NCBI GenBank assembly: GCA_016841965.1
Contig: JAEANN010000029.1
Coordinates: forward strand, 1-43,168
From: Candidatus Roseilinea mizusawaensis
Lineage (GTDB): Bacteria; Chloroflexota; Anaerolineae; J036; Brachytrichaceae
Direction: 5' to 3'
DNA: 43,168 nucleotides
The position numbers and the translations under genes were made by a program. The notes beneath the pieces were generated by a model, which did no database searches, had not been told where the DNA came from, and saw only the letters and a program-made list of their open reading frames with translations. Below, piece after piece: positions 24,611-32,553 of this stretch (position 1 is its first letter; every line of letters starts with the position of its first letter).

Positions 24611-25867
24611 ATGGCCGCGAGCAGGATCCGGCTGGGATTTGTCGGGTTGGGTTACATCACCGGTGCGCACTTGCGCGGGCTGAAAATCCTGCGCGATCAA
24701 GGTTTTGACATCTTTGAGGTGACGGCGTTGTGTTCACGCAACCGCGAAAACGCCGAACGCTGGATCGGGCGCGACAAGGGGCCGGCTCCCTTGCCGCTGG
24801 TATCTGCCTGGCCGGACGATCCCCTCAACGTGCGCGATGTGTGGGTGCGCGACTTTCAGTCGACTGTGCCGCGCGTGTACACCGATCACCGCGACATGCT
24901 GGCTGATCGGGTGGTCGATGCTGTGATCATCCTGTCTGCTGTGTCGGCGCATCATGGGGTAGCTGGCGACGTGCTGGACGCCGGCGTTCACGCTTTCATC
25001 GAGAAGCCGTTCACGCTCACAGCGCGTGCTGCGCTCCGCCTGATCGAAAAGGCCGAGGCTAGGCGCCTGACGCTGGGTGTGGCGGAAAACCTGCGCTATT
25101 TGGAGAGCACGCGCGCCGGCGGCTGGGCGATTCACTCCGGCCTGCTTGGTGCGATTCAGATGGTGCTGTCTGGCGGGGTGGGCAATGTCTGGTCGCCCGA
25201 TCGGATCGTGGCGCGAACGCCATGGCGCCATGTCAAGGATGAGGCCGGCGGCGGCGGCGCGATGGATATCGGCCCGCACCTGTTTGACTGGCTGCGCTAT
25301 CAGTGCGGCGAGATCGATGAGGTGATAGCGCTGGCGCGCACGATCGAGCCGGTGCGGGTCACGCGAGATGATACCGGTCGGGTCGTCGATCAAGTGCACT
25401 GCGACGCCGACGATACGTTCTTTGCGCTCTTGCAATTCGCGTCGGGCGCAGTTGGTAACATCGCGTTCTCGTGGGCCGGCCACGGCGAGCCAACGCAATT
25501 CGATGGTGGCGGCGCGATCTACGGCAGCCGGGGCTGTTTGAAAGGTGGCCGGCTAATTCTGGATGGTGAGCAGCCGGTTGAGGCAGTCGCGCGCTTCCGC
25601 GAGCAGGCCGGCGGTGTCGTGCGTGATCGCTTGTTTCCGCGTGGCATCACCGATGGCTTCGCCCTCGAATGGCTGGAATTCATCTCTGCGGTGCAGCAGG
25701 GACGCCAGCCGGAAACCAGCGGCGTGGAAGGGCTGAAGGACATTGCGCCGGGGCTGGCGATTCTCGAATCGTCTGCGCTGGGCCGGCCGGTAAAACTGGC
25801 CGATGTCGAGGCGGGGCGCGTTGAGGACTACCAGAGAAGCATCAACGAACGCTGGGGAATTCGATAG
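24611..25867 (+). CDS. Gfo/Idh/MocA-family NAD(P)-dependent oxidoreductase
   Basis: About 418 residues. A Rossmann domain begins RLGFVGLGYITGAHLRG, with the GxGxxG-type dinucleotide loop, and continues to the family lysine in HAFIEKPFTL (about residues 133-142). The C-terminal alpha/beta domain has DEAGGGGAMDIGPHLFDWLR, whose Asp and His are the usual catalytic pair, and GAIYGSRGCLKGGRLILDG. These enzymes oxidise or reduce sugar-like substrates. Start: AAGGAG at 24597-24602 is 8 bases before ATG 24611 but only 2 before ATG 24605, so 24611 is chosen. Next to glycosidase-like genes, a carbohydrate substrate is likely. Confidence 0.88.
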   Translation: MAASRIRLGFVGLGYITGAHLRGLKILRDQGFDIFEVTALCSRNRENAERWIGRDKGPAPLPLVSAWPDDPLNVRDVWVRDFQSTVPRVYTDHRDMLADRVVDAVIILSAVSAHHGVAGDVLDAGVHAFIEKPFTLTARAALRLIEKAEARRLTLGVAENLRYLESTRAGGWAIHSGLLGAIQMVLSGGVGNVWSPDRIVARTPWRHVKDEAGGGGAMDIGPHLFDWLRYQCGEIDEVIALARTIEPVRVTRDDTGRVVDQVHCDADDTFFALLQFASGAVGNIAFSWAGHGEPTQFDGGGAIYGSRGCLKGGRLILDGEQPVEAVARFREQAGGVVRDRLFPRGITDGFALEWLEFISAVQQGRQPETSGVEGLKDIAPGLAILESSALGRPVKLADVEAGRVEDYQRSINERWGIR

Positions 25868-25946
25868 CGCAGAGGCAAGCGTCGCTTGGGACGTGGCACT
25901 GCGCGCGATTTCAAGCCGCCGGTTGCCCGGTAGCCTGCTCTGCAAG

Positions 25947-26262
25947 TTACTCGGCGGGGATATATTGCGTGGTCGAGCGGGTGATCTTCTCAACCGGTAA
26001 CACGTCCACTAACTCGTATTCAGAGCGATCTCGTACATCCCAGCCCAATCTGTGCGCAGTCCTGGCGGGCGAACGCCACCGGCGCGGCCCATTGCGCGCT
26101 CAGCCACTTCGGGCCGGGCACGCCGTCGAGCGGATAGAGCCAGGCGATCTCGACGCCGCCGCATTCATGCGCTTTGGCCCAGTCGAGTTGAGCGCGAATT
26201 ACATCCTCGCGGATGGGGCCAGAGAACCACCACCAGCGCGTGTAAGGTTTGGAAGTGAGCAT
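25947..26262 (-). pseudogene. Broken glycoside-hydrolase-like gene (start and tail only)
   Basis: From ATG 26262 the minus strand encodes KPYTRWWWFSGPIREDVIR, then ECGGVEIAWLYPLDG and QWAAPVAFARQDCAQIGLG, then stops. This resembles the N-terminus of large glycosidases in which a WWW..G motif precedes QL.WAK..G.GGVEI. In the next frame the sequence continues without a start as EYELVDVLPVEKITRSTTQY and stops at 25947-25949, looking like a protein C-terminus. The simplest reading is a large internal deletion plus a frame change. It is the last gene of the minus-strand carbohydrate group. Confidence 0.6.
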
Positions 26263-26270
26263 GGGGTTTT

Positions 26271-26297
26271 AAGCTTGGTAAGGTTGGTTGGGTTTGG
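26271..26297. repeat. 9-nt repeat array
   Basis: Units AAGCTTGGT, AAGGTTGGT and TGGGTTTGG are in register between the glycosidase remnant and the URO-D gene. Confidence 0.75.
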
Positions 26298-26302
26298 TTG
26301 CG

Positions 26303-27343
26303 TCAGACGCGGCCGCACAGGCGTTTGATCTGGCCGGCCAGTTCGCGCGCCTGCCGCATGTCCTCGGCGCCGAGGCTGAAGAAGAAGCGTGTATTCGGGC
26401 GGGCCAGCCGCAGACACTCGCGAATGAAGTCGAGGTCGTAGGGCACGCCGAACGACGTGGCCGGGATCAGCACCGCGCGATCCGAGAACAGCTCGATCGA
26501 GACTTGCAGGCTGGTGGGCGGATGATGTAGATTGAGGTAGCGCATGCGCGGCAGCTTGAGGAAGCTGCGCCACTGATGCTGGCCGGCGGCGCAACTGTGC
26601 ATCGAGATGCCGCCGAATGCGCCGGCCAGCTCCTGCAAGTAGGGCAGGCAGAATTCCTCGAAGTGCCGGTTCGAGATCGAGCCGATGTCGTCTTCGGACA
26701 GGCAGACGCCCCATTCTGGCGGCAGCCACACATCAGGATAGTGCACCAGGCAGACTTTGGCGTAGCGGTCGCAAAACGCGCGAATGAAGTTGATCAGCGT
26801 GTTGGTCACCTTGCGCAGCAGCCGGTGCACCGCTTCAGGCGACTCGATCAGGGCGTTGAAGAACGCCTCTTTCTCCCAGATCAGGGCGGCGATGTCGAAC
26901 GGGCTTTGGATGTCGCAGATGCGCACGGGATACTGTGGCCCGCACAGTTCCACCATGCGATCGGCCAGCCGGAACATGTCGCCCAATGTGCCACTGAGTA
27001 CATCGGGCGCCTCCAGCCGGTCTGCATCTTCAGCGGTGTAGACCGCCGGCAGCGCAAAGGGCATGCTGTGCTCTGGGTACGACACAGGGCTGCCGAACGC
27101 GGCGGCGAAAACCTCGGTGCCACTCCAGCAGTGCAGCATAGGCACGCGATCGTCGCCGATTTCCTCCAGACAGCGCAATTCATGCTCGAGGACGCGCTTG
27201 CCCATCTGGGCGCGGTCTTCGACCTTACCATGCCGCAACACGGTCTGATCGTGCATGCCCGGCGGCGAGACGCGCACGCCGTGCCCGGGAAAAGGGCGAT
27301 CGAACGAGAAAAGATCGATGAAGAAACGTTGGGATGGAGTCAT
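26303..27343 (-). CDS. Uroporphyrinogen decarboxylase (URO-D) domain protein
   Basis: 346 residues with the URO-D/CmuA TIM-barrel pattern: ALPAVYTAEDADRLEAPDVL, ICDIQSPFDIAALIWEKEAF, SPEAVHRLLRKVTNTLINFI, LSEDDIGSISNRHFEEFCLP, ISMHSCAAG and FFFSLGAEDM. True HemE opens with an Arg-rich substrate loop, which is not visible here, and the context is carbohydrate metabolism. It is therefore more likely one of the many URO-D-like corrinoid methyltransferase or uncharacterised proteins than a heme enzyme. It lies between two glycosidase-like genes on the same strand, and 9-nt repeat arrays lie on both sides. Confidence 0.8.
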   Translation of the reverse strand: MTPSQRFFIDLFSFDRPFPGHGVRVSPPGMHDQTVLRHGKVEDRAQMGKRVLEHELRCLEEIGDDRVPMLHCWSGTEVFAAAFGSPVSYPEHSMPFALPAVYTAEDADRLEAPDVLSGTLGDMFRLADRMVELCGPQYPVRICDIQSPFDIAALIWEKEAFFNALIESPEAVHRLLRKVTNTLINFIRAFCDRYAKVCLVHYPDVWLPPEWGVCLSEDDIGSISNRHFEEFCLPYLQELAGAFGGISMHSCAAGQHQWRSFLKLPRMRYLNLHHPPTSLQVSIELFSDRAVLIPATSFGVPYDLDFIRECLRLARPNTRFFFSLGAEDMRQARELAGQIKRLCGRV

Positions 27344-27351
27344 AGGGGCTT

Positions 27352-27398
27352 AAGGTTGGTGTAAGGTTAGGAAAGTTGTTAAGGTTAGCAAGATGGGG
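27352..27398. repeat. 9-nt repeat array upstream of the URO-D gene
   Basis: AAGGTTGGT, a 2-nt gap, then AAGGTTAGG, AAAGTTGTT, AAGGTTAGC and AAGATGGGG in register. Confidence 0.8.
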
Positions 27399-27429
27399 AG
27401 GACTGCTAAGGCGCGTCAGGGCGCACTTG

Positions 27430-27474
27430 AGCCTGCCAAACTTGATGAACCTGCTCGACCTGCTGAACGTTACG
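27430..27474. repeat. 9-nt repeat array overlapping a stop codon
   Basis: AGCCTGCCA, AACTTGATG, AACCTGCTC, GACCTGCTG and AACGTTACG follow in register. The last unit contains the stop codon of the six-hairpin glycosidase gene. Confidence 0.75.
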
Positions 27475-28624
27475 AACCAGTCTGGAGCAGCCGACGCACG
27501 GCGGCTAATGGATTGGTGGCGCTGGCGACGTAGTTGGGCAGGTGTGTGACATCGCCATTCACCCATTCGTGAATGCCGCGCGCGCGATAGTCGGCAACCA
27601 GATCGTGGAACAGCCGGCCGGCCAGTGCGCGATCTTGTTGTGCCACTGCGTAGATGAACCAGCCGGCCGGCGTGCCCCAGTATCCGCCGTTCTGATATGT
27701 TCCCTCTGCCACGGGCAGCAGCAGGCGCTGCCAATACTCGCCAGCCGGCAGGTGCCGGATTTGCCCGCGCTGGGTGATCTCGTCCACATGCGCGGTGAGA
27801 TACGCCACGATGGATTTGCGCCGGGCCGGGGACAGCGGGAAGTCGAGGTAGACGCAAAAAGCGTTGCCCCAGATGTCGATCTGCCGGCAGTCGATGGATG
27901 CGGCGAGGAACATGCCGCTGTTTTCTTCCCACAGCCGGCCCAGGCTGGCTGCGGTTTGCTGGGCGCGCGCTTGAAAGAGGCCGGCGTGACGCATGTCGCC
28001 GATCTGTGCATACAGCCGTGCCATCTCGTTGGACGCGCGCCAGTCGAGCAGAGAGCAAAACAATTCCTCGCCGGTCTTGCCGATGCAATCGGTGAAGCCG
28101 TAAGGCGAGTGAGGCGCCGCCGGGTCGTTGAACACCAGCCCGGCCTCGCTCAAGGGGATGCCGGCCATGGCGCGCTCCAGGCGTTGCGCATTGGCGCGGA
28201 ATAGATCGATCTGGCCGGTGTGCCGAACGTAGTCGGCCACGAGCAGTACCATGAACGCGGCGTTGTCCAGCGGCGCCTCGGCGATGGGGCGATCGGCCGG
28301 GCCAGCGCAATAGATGCTGACGCCATCGGCCTGCCGGCGGTCGGGGATGACGCCGTCAGCGCGCTGCCCATCCAGCAGGTATTGAATGCCGGCGCGCACT
28401 TCGTGCGCGTCCAGCAGGTCAAACACTTGCGTCATGTAGTAGAAGTCGCGCGTCCAGTGCGCGTTGTAGTTGCCGACGCCATCCGGGGTGAACAACATCG
28501 TGCCGTCGGCGGCGCGCTTGCGACAGCCGACGATTTGCCGGCGCGCGGCGTCGGTCAGCCATTCGATATCCTGCGCATCGAACCAGGGAATTGATGAGAC
28601 TGGCATTGGTTTTGTCTCGCTCAC
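27470..28624 (-). CDS. Six-hairpin glycosidase-like protein
   Basis: 384 residues of an (alpha/alpha)6-barrel type, as in trehalase and glucoamylase relatives. Typical pieces are NAHWTRDFYYMTQVFDLLDA, the Asp/Glu-rich loop LLDGQRADGVIPDRRQADGV, PYGFTDCIGKTGEELFCSLL and GTYQNGGYWGTPAGWFIYAV. Acidic residues in TRDF and near GYWG/HEWVNGD are candidate catalytic residues. The protein has no signal peptide, so it acts inside the cell, perhaps on imported oligosaccharides. The exact family and bond are not clear. It heads the group glycosidase, URO-D protein, glycosidase remnant. Confidence 0.75.
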   Translation of the reverse strand: MSETKPMPVSSIPWFDAQDIEWLTDAARRQIVGCRKRAADGTMLFTPDGVGNYNAHWTRDFYYMTQVFDLLDAHEVRAGIQYLLDGQRADGVIPDRRQADGVSIYCAGPADRPIAEAPLDNAAFMVLLVADYVRHTGQIDLFRANAQRLERAMAGIPLSEAGLVFNDPAAPHSPYGFTDCIGKTGEELFCSLLDWRASNEMARLYAQIGDMRHAGLFQARAQQTAASLGRLWEENSGMFLAASIDCRQIDIWGNAFCVYLDFPLSPARRKSIVAYLTAHVDEITQRGQIRHLPAGEYWQRLLLPVAEGTYQNGGYWGTPAGWFIYAVAQQDRALAGRLFHDLVADYRARGIHEWVNGDVTHLPNYVASATNPLAAVRRLLQTGS

Positions 28625-28741
28625 GGCGTGAAATGGTAGATTGGATGTGGGCGCAAACGTTCCATCGCGCCGGCCCAGTGGTATGCCGTCAACGGAAAGA
28701 TGTCAAACAGGCGGGGCGATCGTCATGCCGGCCGGCGCAGA

Positions 28742-31333
28742 TCAATCTGGGTGAATGGTATCCGGCGCAATGCTCAAGCATGTGCGCGCCCGCCCGTCTT
28801 CGGCTGTAACCGGGTCGGTGATTTCGCCGCGCTCGCACAGATCGACAAAAACTTCCACCACGCGCGGGTCGAACGCCGAGCCGGCGCCGGCCCGGATGTA
28901 GTTGAGGGCTTGATGGGTTGACCATGCAGCGCGGTATGGGCGCTGCGACACCAGCGCATCCCACACATCCACCACCGCGAAGATGCGCGCGGCCAGCGGG
29001 ATCTCCTCGCCGCGCAGTCCGCGCGGATAGCCGCTGCCATCCCAGCGTTCGTGATGGCAGTATGGAATGTCGAGCGCCGCGCGCAGGTAGGGAATGGGCC
29101 ACAGGATGTCGCGGGCGTAGTCCACATGCCGGCGCATGATATCCATCTCCTGTTCATTGAGCGGCCCTGGTTTCCTCAATATCGCGTCGGGCACGCCCAT
29201 CTTGCCGATGTCATGCAGCAATGCCCCGCGCCGGATGTCAATCAATTGATCTTCGGCCACATGCATGGCTTGCGCCACCCGCACGGTCAGTTCGCTCACG
29301 CGCTGGCTGTGACCCTCGGTTGATTTATCGCGCAGGTCGAGCACGCGCATCCAGCCTTCAAGGGTGGATTGGTAAGCCTGGGCCAGTTCTTCGTTGACTT
29401 TTTTCAGTGCTGCCTCGGCCTCGATCGTGGCGGTGATGTCGCGGGCGCTGATGATCAGACCCATTGTCTCGCCTTGCTCATCGCGTAGTGTTTTGGCGAT
29501 CGCTTCCATCCAGACCCAGCGCCCGTCGGCGTGGCGGATGCGCACGCGCCGGCTGGCCGGCTGGCGCTCAATAAGCAACTGTGTTAGGTTGGCTTTTATG
29601 CTTGCCACCTCGTCGGGATGCACAAATTCGAGAATCGACTTGCCCAGCAATGCTTGGGGTGGATAGCCCAGCGTGATGTAATGGGAGGGGCTTGCATAGA
29701 CCACAACCCAGTCTTGACTGATCTGGGTGACCAGATCAAGCATGTTGTCGGTGATCATGCGCAAGCGCTGCTCGTTGCGGCGCAACTGGTCTTCCATTTG
29801 TTTGCGGTGCGTGATATCGACCGATACGCCGAGAACCTGGCGCACGTTGCCGTCGGCGCTCAGGATGGGCCGCCTTACCGTGTAGAACCAGGCCGGCTGT
29901 CCGAATCGATCCAGCATCATCTCTTCTTGGATGATCTTGTCCCGCTGAGTGCGAAAGATCTCGTCGTTATCGTGATTCTGGCGGTTGATGATGGGCTGCG
30001 CAGGATTGAGATCGAACTCGGTTTTGCCGAGCATGTCTTCTACTTTGTAGCCCTTGGCTTCGGCCAGCGCGCGATTGACCAACGTGAAGCGGCCCTCGGA
30101 GTCTTTGGCAAAGATGTGATTCGGGTTGAGGTCGATGACTTGTTGCAGGAATGCGCGCTGCTCCTCAACCTTGCTCTGCGCCTGGCGACGTTCGTCGATC
30201 TCCTGCTTGAGGGTATCGTTGACTTGGCGGAGTTGCAGGGTGCGCTCCTCAACGCGTTGTTCCAGCTCCTGTTTGAGCGCGCGCAACGCTTCGGCGTTTT
30301 GCTGATGGCGTTGTGCAATCTGCGCCATTTGAATTGAAAGCTGATAGTTGTCCCGCAGCGTAATCCCGACCCGCAACAGCATCAGGCCGATGACGATCGC
30401 CACACCTACAGACAAATCCAGGAACGTTTTGACTTCTATGGCAGGGCCGGCGTCAGAGGCATAGACAATCAGCGTCACAAAAGCGAGCTGGGTGCAGATG
30501 AGGGGCAAATAAAGCGCCCACTGAATACGGGGGGGCGCAACGACCCAAGGGCGCGCTGCATCACGCCGGCCGGCCAGCCCGGCCGCCACAGCGCATCCAA
30601 ATAGACCAATCCCCGCGAGTGACGCACCGGTTGCGCCGGTTCCTAGGGACACCGTTTCGGCCTGCCAGAGTGCATTGCCAATTGCGCTGAGTGCCGCGCT
30701 GACTGCCAGGATCTGGAAGGTTGTGCTATCGCCGGCGAATCCGCGCAGCAACGCAAGCAGCGCAACCCACAAGACCACCAGAGCGCCCGCCAAAATGGCC
30801 ACAATCTGGTTGTGTGTTGATGGCTCGATTGTCGCAAGCTGAGCGCCATGTGACTCGATCAGCAACGTGCGCCAGATCAAACCGCTTGCCAGAGCGACCA
30901 TCAGGCCATCCAGAAGCATGACCAGCCGCTTGCGGCCTGTGAGTGGCTGAGCGGGCGCTTGTGACAGACCGGCGGCAATCAGCCCACAGAACAGCAGTGA
31001 AAAGACGAGCGCGGCCAATGGTTGCGCCTGCTGCAATACTCCGGCCAGAGGATCGGCAAAGATTGCTAATGCAGATTGCAAGGCGAGCATTGCCGTCGCG
31101 CTGCCTTGAAGCAACCATGTTCTGCGGATCGCTCCGCCGGCGCGCCCCGCAACGATGAAAATCACAGCAGTGACCAGGGTTTGTTCACAGAGTGCGACTA
31201 GTTTCAGCACACTCTGGGCTTGTTCAGAGATAAAGATGCCGGCCACGATTTGGATGACTGTGGCGGCTGCGATGAGACCCAGAATTGCTCCGATCGCCCA
31301 GTCTTGAATCGTACGTGCGCGATGAAGAATCAT
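28742..31333 (-). CDS. Membrane-bound PAS-PAS-HD-GYP signalling protein
   Basis: 863 residues. About eight hydrophobic segments fill the first 330 residues. A coiled coil (about 340-400, LKQELEQRVEERTLQLRQVN) leads to two PAS domains: one opening AFLQQVIDLNPNHIFAKDSE and ending VDITHRKQMED, the second opening RLRMITDNMLDLVTQISQDW and ending ISARDITATIEAE. The C-terminal HD-GYP domain has GALLHDIGKMGVPDAIL, HHERWDGSGYPRGLRGEEIP and AARIFAVVDVWDAL, with both HD and GYP signatures intact. It therefore probably degrades cyclic di-GMP in response to a signal sensed by the PAS or membrane part. It stands alone, next to the oxidase operon on the same strand. Confidence 0.92.
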   Translation of the reverse strand: MILHRARTIQDWAIGAILGLIAAATVIQIVAGIFISEQAQSVLKLVALCEQTLVTAVIFIVAGRAGGAIRRTWLLQGSATAMLALQSALAIFADPLAGVLQQAQPLAALVFSLLFCGLIAAGLSQAPAQPLTGRKRLVMLLDGLMVALASGLIWRTLLIESHGAQLATIEPSTHNQIVAILAGALVVLWVALLALLRGFAGDSTTFQILAVSAALSAIGNALWQAETVSLGTGATGASLAGIGLFGCAVAAGLAGRRDAARPWVVAPPRIQWALYLPLICTQLAFVTLIVYASDAGPAIEVKTFLDLSVGVAIVIGLMLLRVGITLRDNYQLSIQMAQIAQRHQQNAEALRALKQELEQRVEERTLQLRQVNDTLKQEIDERRQAQSKVEEQRAFLQQVIDLNPNHIFAKDSEGRFTLVNRALAEAKGYKVEDMLGKTEFDLNPAQPIINRQNHDNDEIFRTQRDKIIQEEMMLDRFGQPAWFYTVRRPILSADGNVRQVLGVSVDITHRKQMEDQLRRNEQRLRMITDNMLDLVTQISQDWVVVYASPSHYITLGYPPQALLGKSILEFVHPDEVASIKANLTQLLIERQPASRRVRIRHADGRWVWMEAIAKTLRDEQGETMGLIISARDITATIEAEAALKKVNEELAQAYQSTLEGWMRVLDLRDKSTEGHSQRVSELTVRVAQAMHVAEDQLIDIRRGALLHDIGKMGVPDAILRKPGPLNEQEMDIMRRHVDYARDILWPIPYLRAALDIPYCHHERWDGSGYPRGLRGEEIPLAARIFAVVDVWDALVSQRPYRAAWSTHQALNYIRAGAGSAFDPRVVEVFVDLCERGEITDPVTAEDGRARTCLSIAPDTIHPD

Positions 31334-31362
31334 GGGTTGCTTTTGGAGTGCTCCTCTTAGCC

Positions 31363-31375
31363 CTGTTCAGAACAG
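31363..31375. promoter_or_regulatory. Small palindrome upstream of the HD-GYP gene
   Basis: CTGTTC and GAACAG flank a single A, 30 bases before ATG 31333. It could be an operator; no factor is identified. Confidence 0.3.
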
Positions 31376-31405
31376 AGAAGCACATTCTAAACTAAAGCAA
31401 CACAT

Positions 31406-31424
31406 CGCGGCGCAAGCAGCCGCG
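31406..31424 (-). terminator. Possible end of the oxidase operon
   Basis: CGCGGC pairs with GCCGCG around a 7-base loop, about 50 nt after the subunit III stop. The T-run is weak. Confidence 0.35.
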
Positions 31425-31476
31425 CATCTCTTGGTCAAGGCCGGCAGGTAGAGCAGAAGACAGAAGGGGATGCCTG

Positions 31477-32076
31477 CTACTTCAGCAGATAGAGCGTCCA
31501 AAAAACGGCTAGCCAGACGCCGGCGATGAAGTACCAGTACAGGGCGCAGGCTTGCACGGCGGTTCGACGGCTTGGACTGAACTGGCCCATGAACGCCCGC
31601 ACCAGAATGATGGTCATGAAAACGACGCCGCCAAACACGCGGGCGACATGAAAGCCCATCAGAAAGAAGAAGGCAGAGCCATAGGCATGGCTGTAGGGCG
31701 CAAAACCGAGATTGGCAAATTCATAGACTTGAACGGCCATGAACAGGAGGCCCAGGATGGCCGCTGCGCCGACGCCGGTTTGTAGCCGGCGCGTGTCGCC
31801 GGCTGCAATTCCGCGATCGGCCCAGGCCATAAGCGCAACGCTGATAGCCAGGATGAGCGTGTTAATGGCCGGCAGCGTCATCGATAGTGCTGGTGTGTCG
31901 GGCGGCGGCCAGGTCTGGCTCATGGTGCGCAGCGAGAACCAGGCCAGGAAAAGCCCCAGGAAAAACATTGACTCGGATACGATGAACAGTACCGCGCCGA
32001 TCAAGCCTGTATTGCGCCGGCTGCCAGAAACTGCGCCGGCTGTCTTGCCGTCTCTGGTTCTGCTTAGCGTGCTCAT
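31477..32076 (-). CDS. ctaE: Cytochrome c oxidase subunit III
   Basis: About 199 residues, five hydrophobic helices, last gene of the oxidase operon. It opens with a charged leader and GLIGAVLFIVSESMFFLGLF, the first helix with the family glutamate. Later come PAINTLILAISVALMAWADR, the second glutamate and histidine region QVYEFANLGFAPYSHAYGSA, FFFLMGFHVARVFGG and YWYFIAGVWLAVFWTLYLL. The subunit stabilises subunit I and its oxygen path. ATG at 32076 is preferred to the frame start at 32145, which would overlap the subunit IV-like gene. Confidence 0.92.
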   Translation of the reverse strand: MSTLSRTRDGKTAGAVSGSRRNTGLIGAVLFIVSESMFFLGLFLAWFSLRTMSQTWPPPDTPALSMTLPAINTLILAISVALMAWADRGIAAGDTRRLQTGVGAAAILGLLFMAVQVYEFANLGFAPYSHAYGSAFFFLMGFHVARVFGGVVFMTIILVRAFMGQFSPSRRTAVQACALYWYFIAGVWLAVFWTLYLLK

Positions 32077-32104
32077 GAGGGTATCCCCACGATTGTGGCG
32101 TAAC

Positions 32105-32359
32105 TCAGTGCTCGGACGATTGTATGGAGGCGCTGCGGATGTCATCTGCGATCCAGGTGCCCAAACCGATCACAGTAATGACTGCGCCCAACACTACGGC
32201 GACTGCGCCGAATGCCAGGCCAAAGCCCAGAATTGTCAATCCGAGCGCCAGGACGATGGGAGAGAAGCTCGGTGATGGCATGTGAATGTGCGCTTCCGCA
32301 TGGCTGCCAGAGGTCGGCTCTGCCTCATGCGCATGTGGCTGAACAGGTGTATTGCTCAT
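32105..32359 (-). CDS. Cytochrome c oxidase subunit IV-like protein
   Basis: About 84 residues. A His-rich N-terminus (PHAHEAEPTSGSHAEAHIHM) precedes a PSPSFSPIVLALGLTI segment of the small bacterial subunit IV type and two hydrophobic helices. The His-rich part is unusual and could bind metal near the membrane face. ATG at 32359 gives the normal start. It sits between the 40-residue membrane protein and subunit III, spacing 42 and 28 bp. Confidence 0.75.
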   Translation of the reverse strand: MSNTPVQPHAHEAEPTSGSHAEAHIHMPSPSFSPIVLALGLTILGFGLAFGAVAVVLGAVITVIGLGTWIADDIRSASIQSSEH

Positions 32360-32401
32360 ATCGGTTCGGTCTCCATCAGTCTTGAGGTCGGTTCTCAACG
32401 A

Positions 32402-32524
32402 TTAGCGAACCATGTAGGTGTTGATCCACAACAGTCCGAGTGCGACGCCGCTGAGGAACAGCGCCGCTGACACGATCAGGACGGTGCGCAGGTGGGCGCG
32501 TTGCACAGGCTCAGGGGTTGACAT
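32402..32524 (-). CDS. Forty-residue single-helix membrane protein in the oxidase operon
   Basis: The sequence MSTPEPVQRAHLRTVLIV continues into one hydrophobic helix (SAALFLSGVALGLLWIN) and ends TYMVR. It is too short for ordinary gene finding. The position between ctaA/B and subunit IV, 29 bp after the fusion gene, and the clean single-helix design suggest a small oxidase subunit or assembly factor. I do not recognise the family. Confidence 0.65.
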   Translation of the reverse strand: MSTPEPVQRAHLRTVLIVSAALFLSGVALGLLWINTYMVR

Positions 32525-32553
32525 GTCTTTTGTCTCCAATTTGCTACAACTTG

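Noticed and set aside
26303-27343. Calling this gene hemE
   Set aside because: The Arg-rich substrate loop of true uroporphyrinogen decarboxylase is not seen at the N-terminus, and the neighbours are carbohydrate genes.
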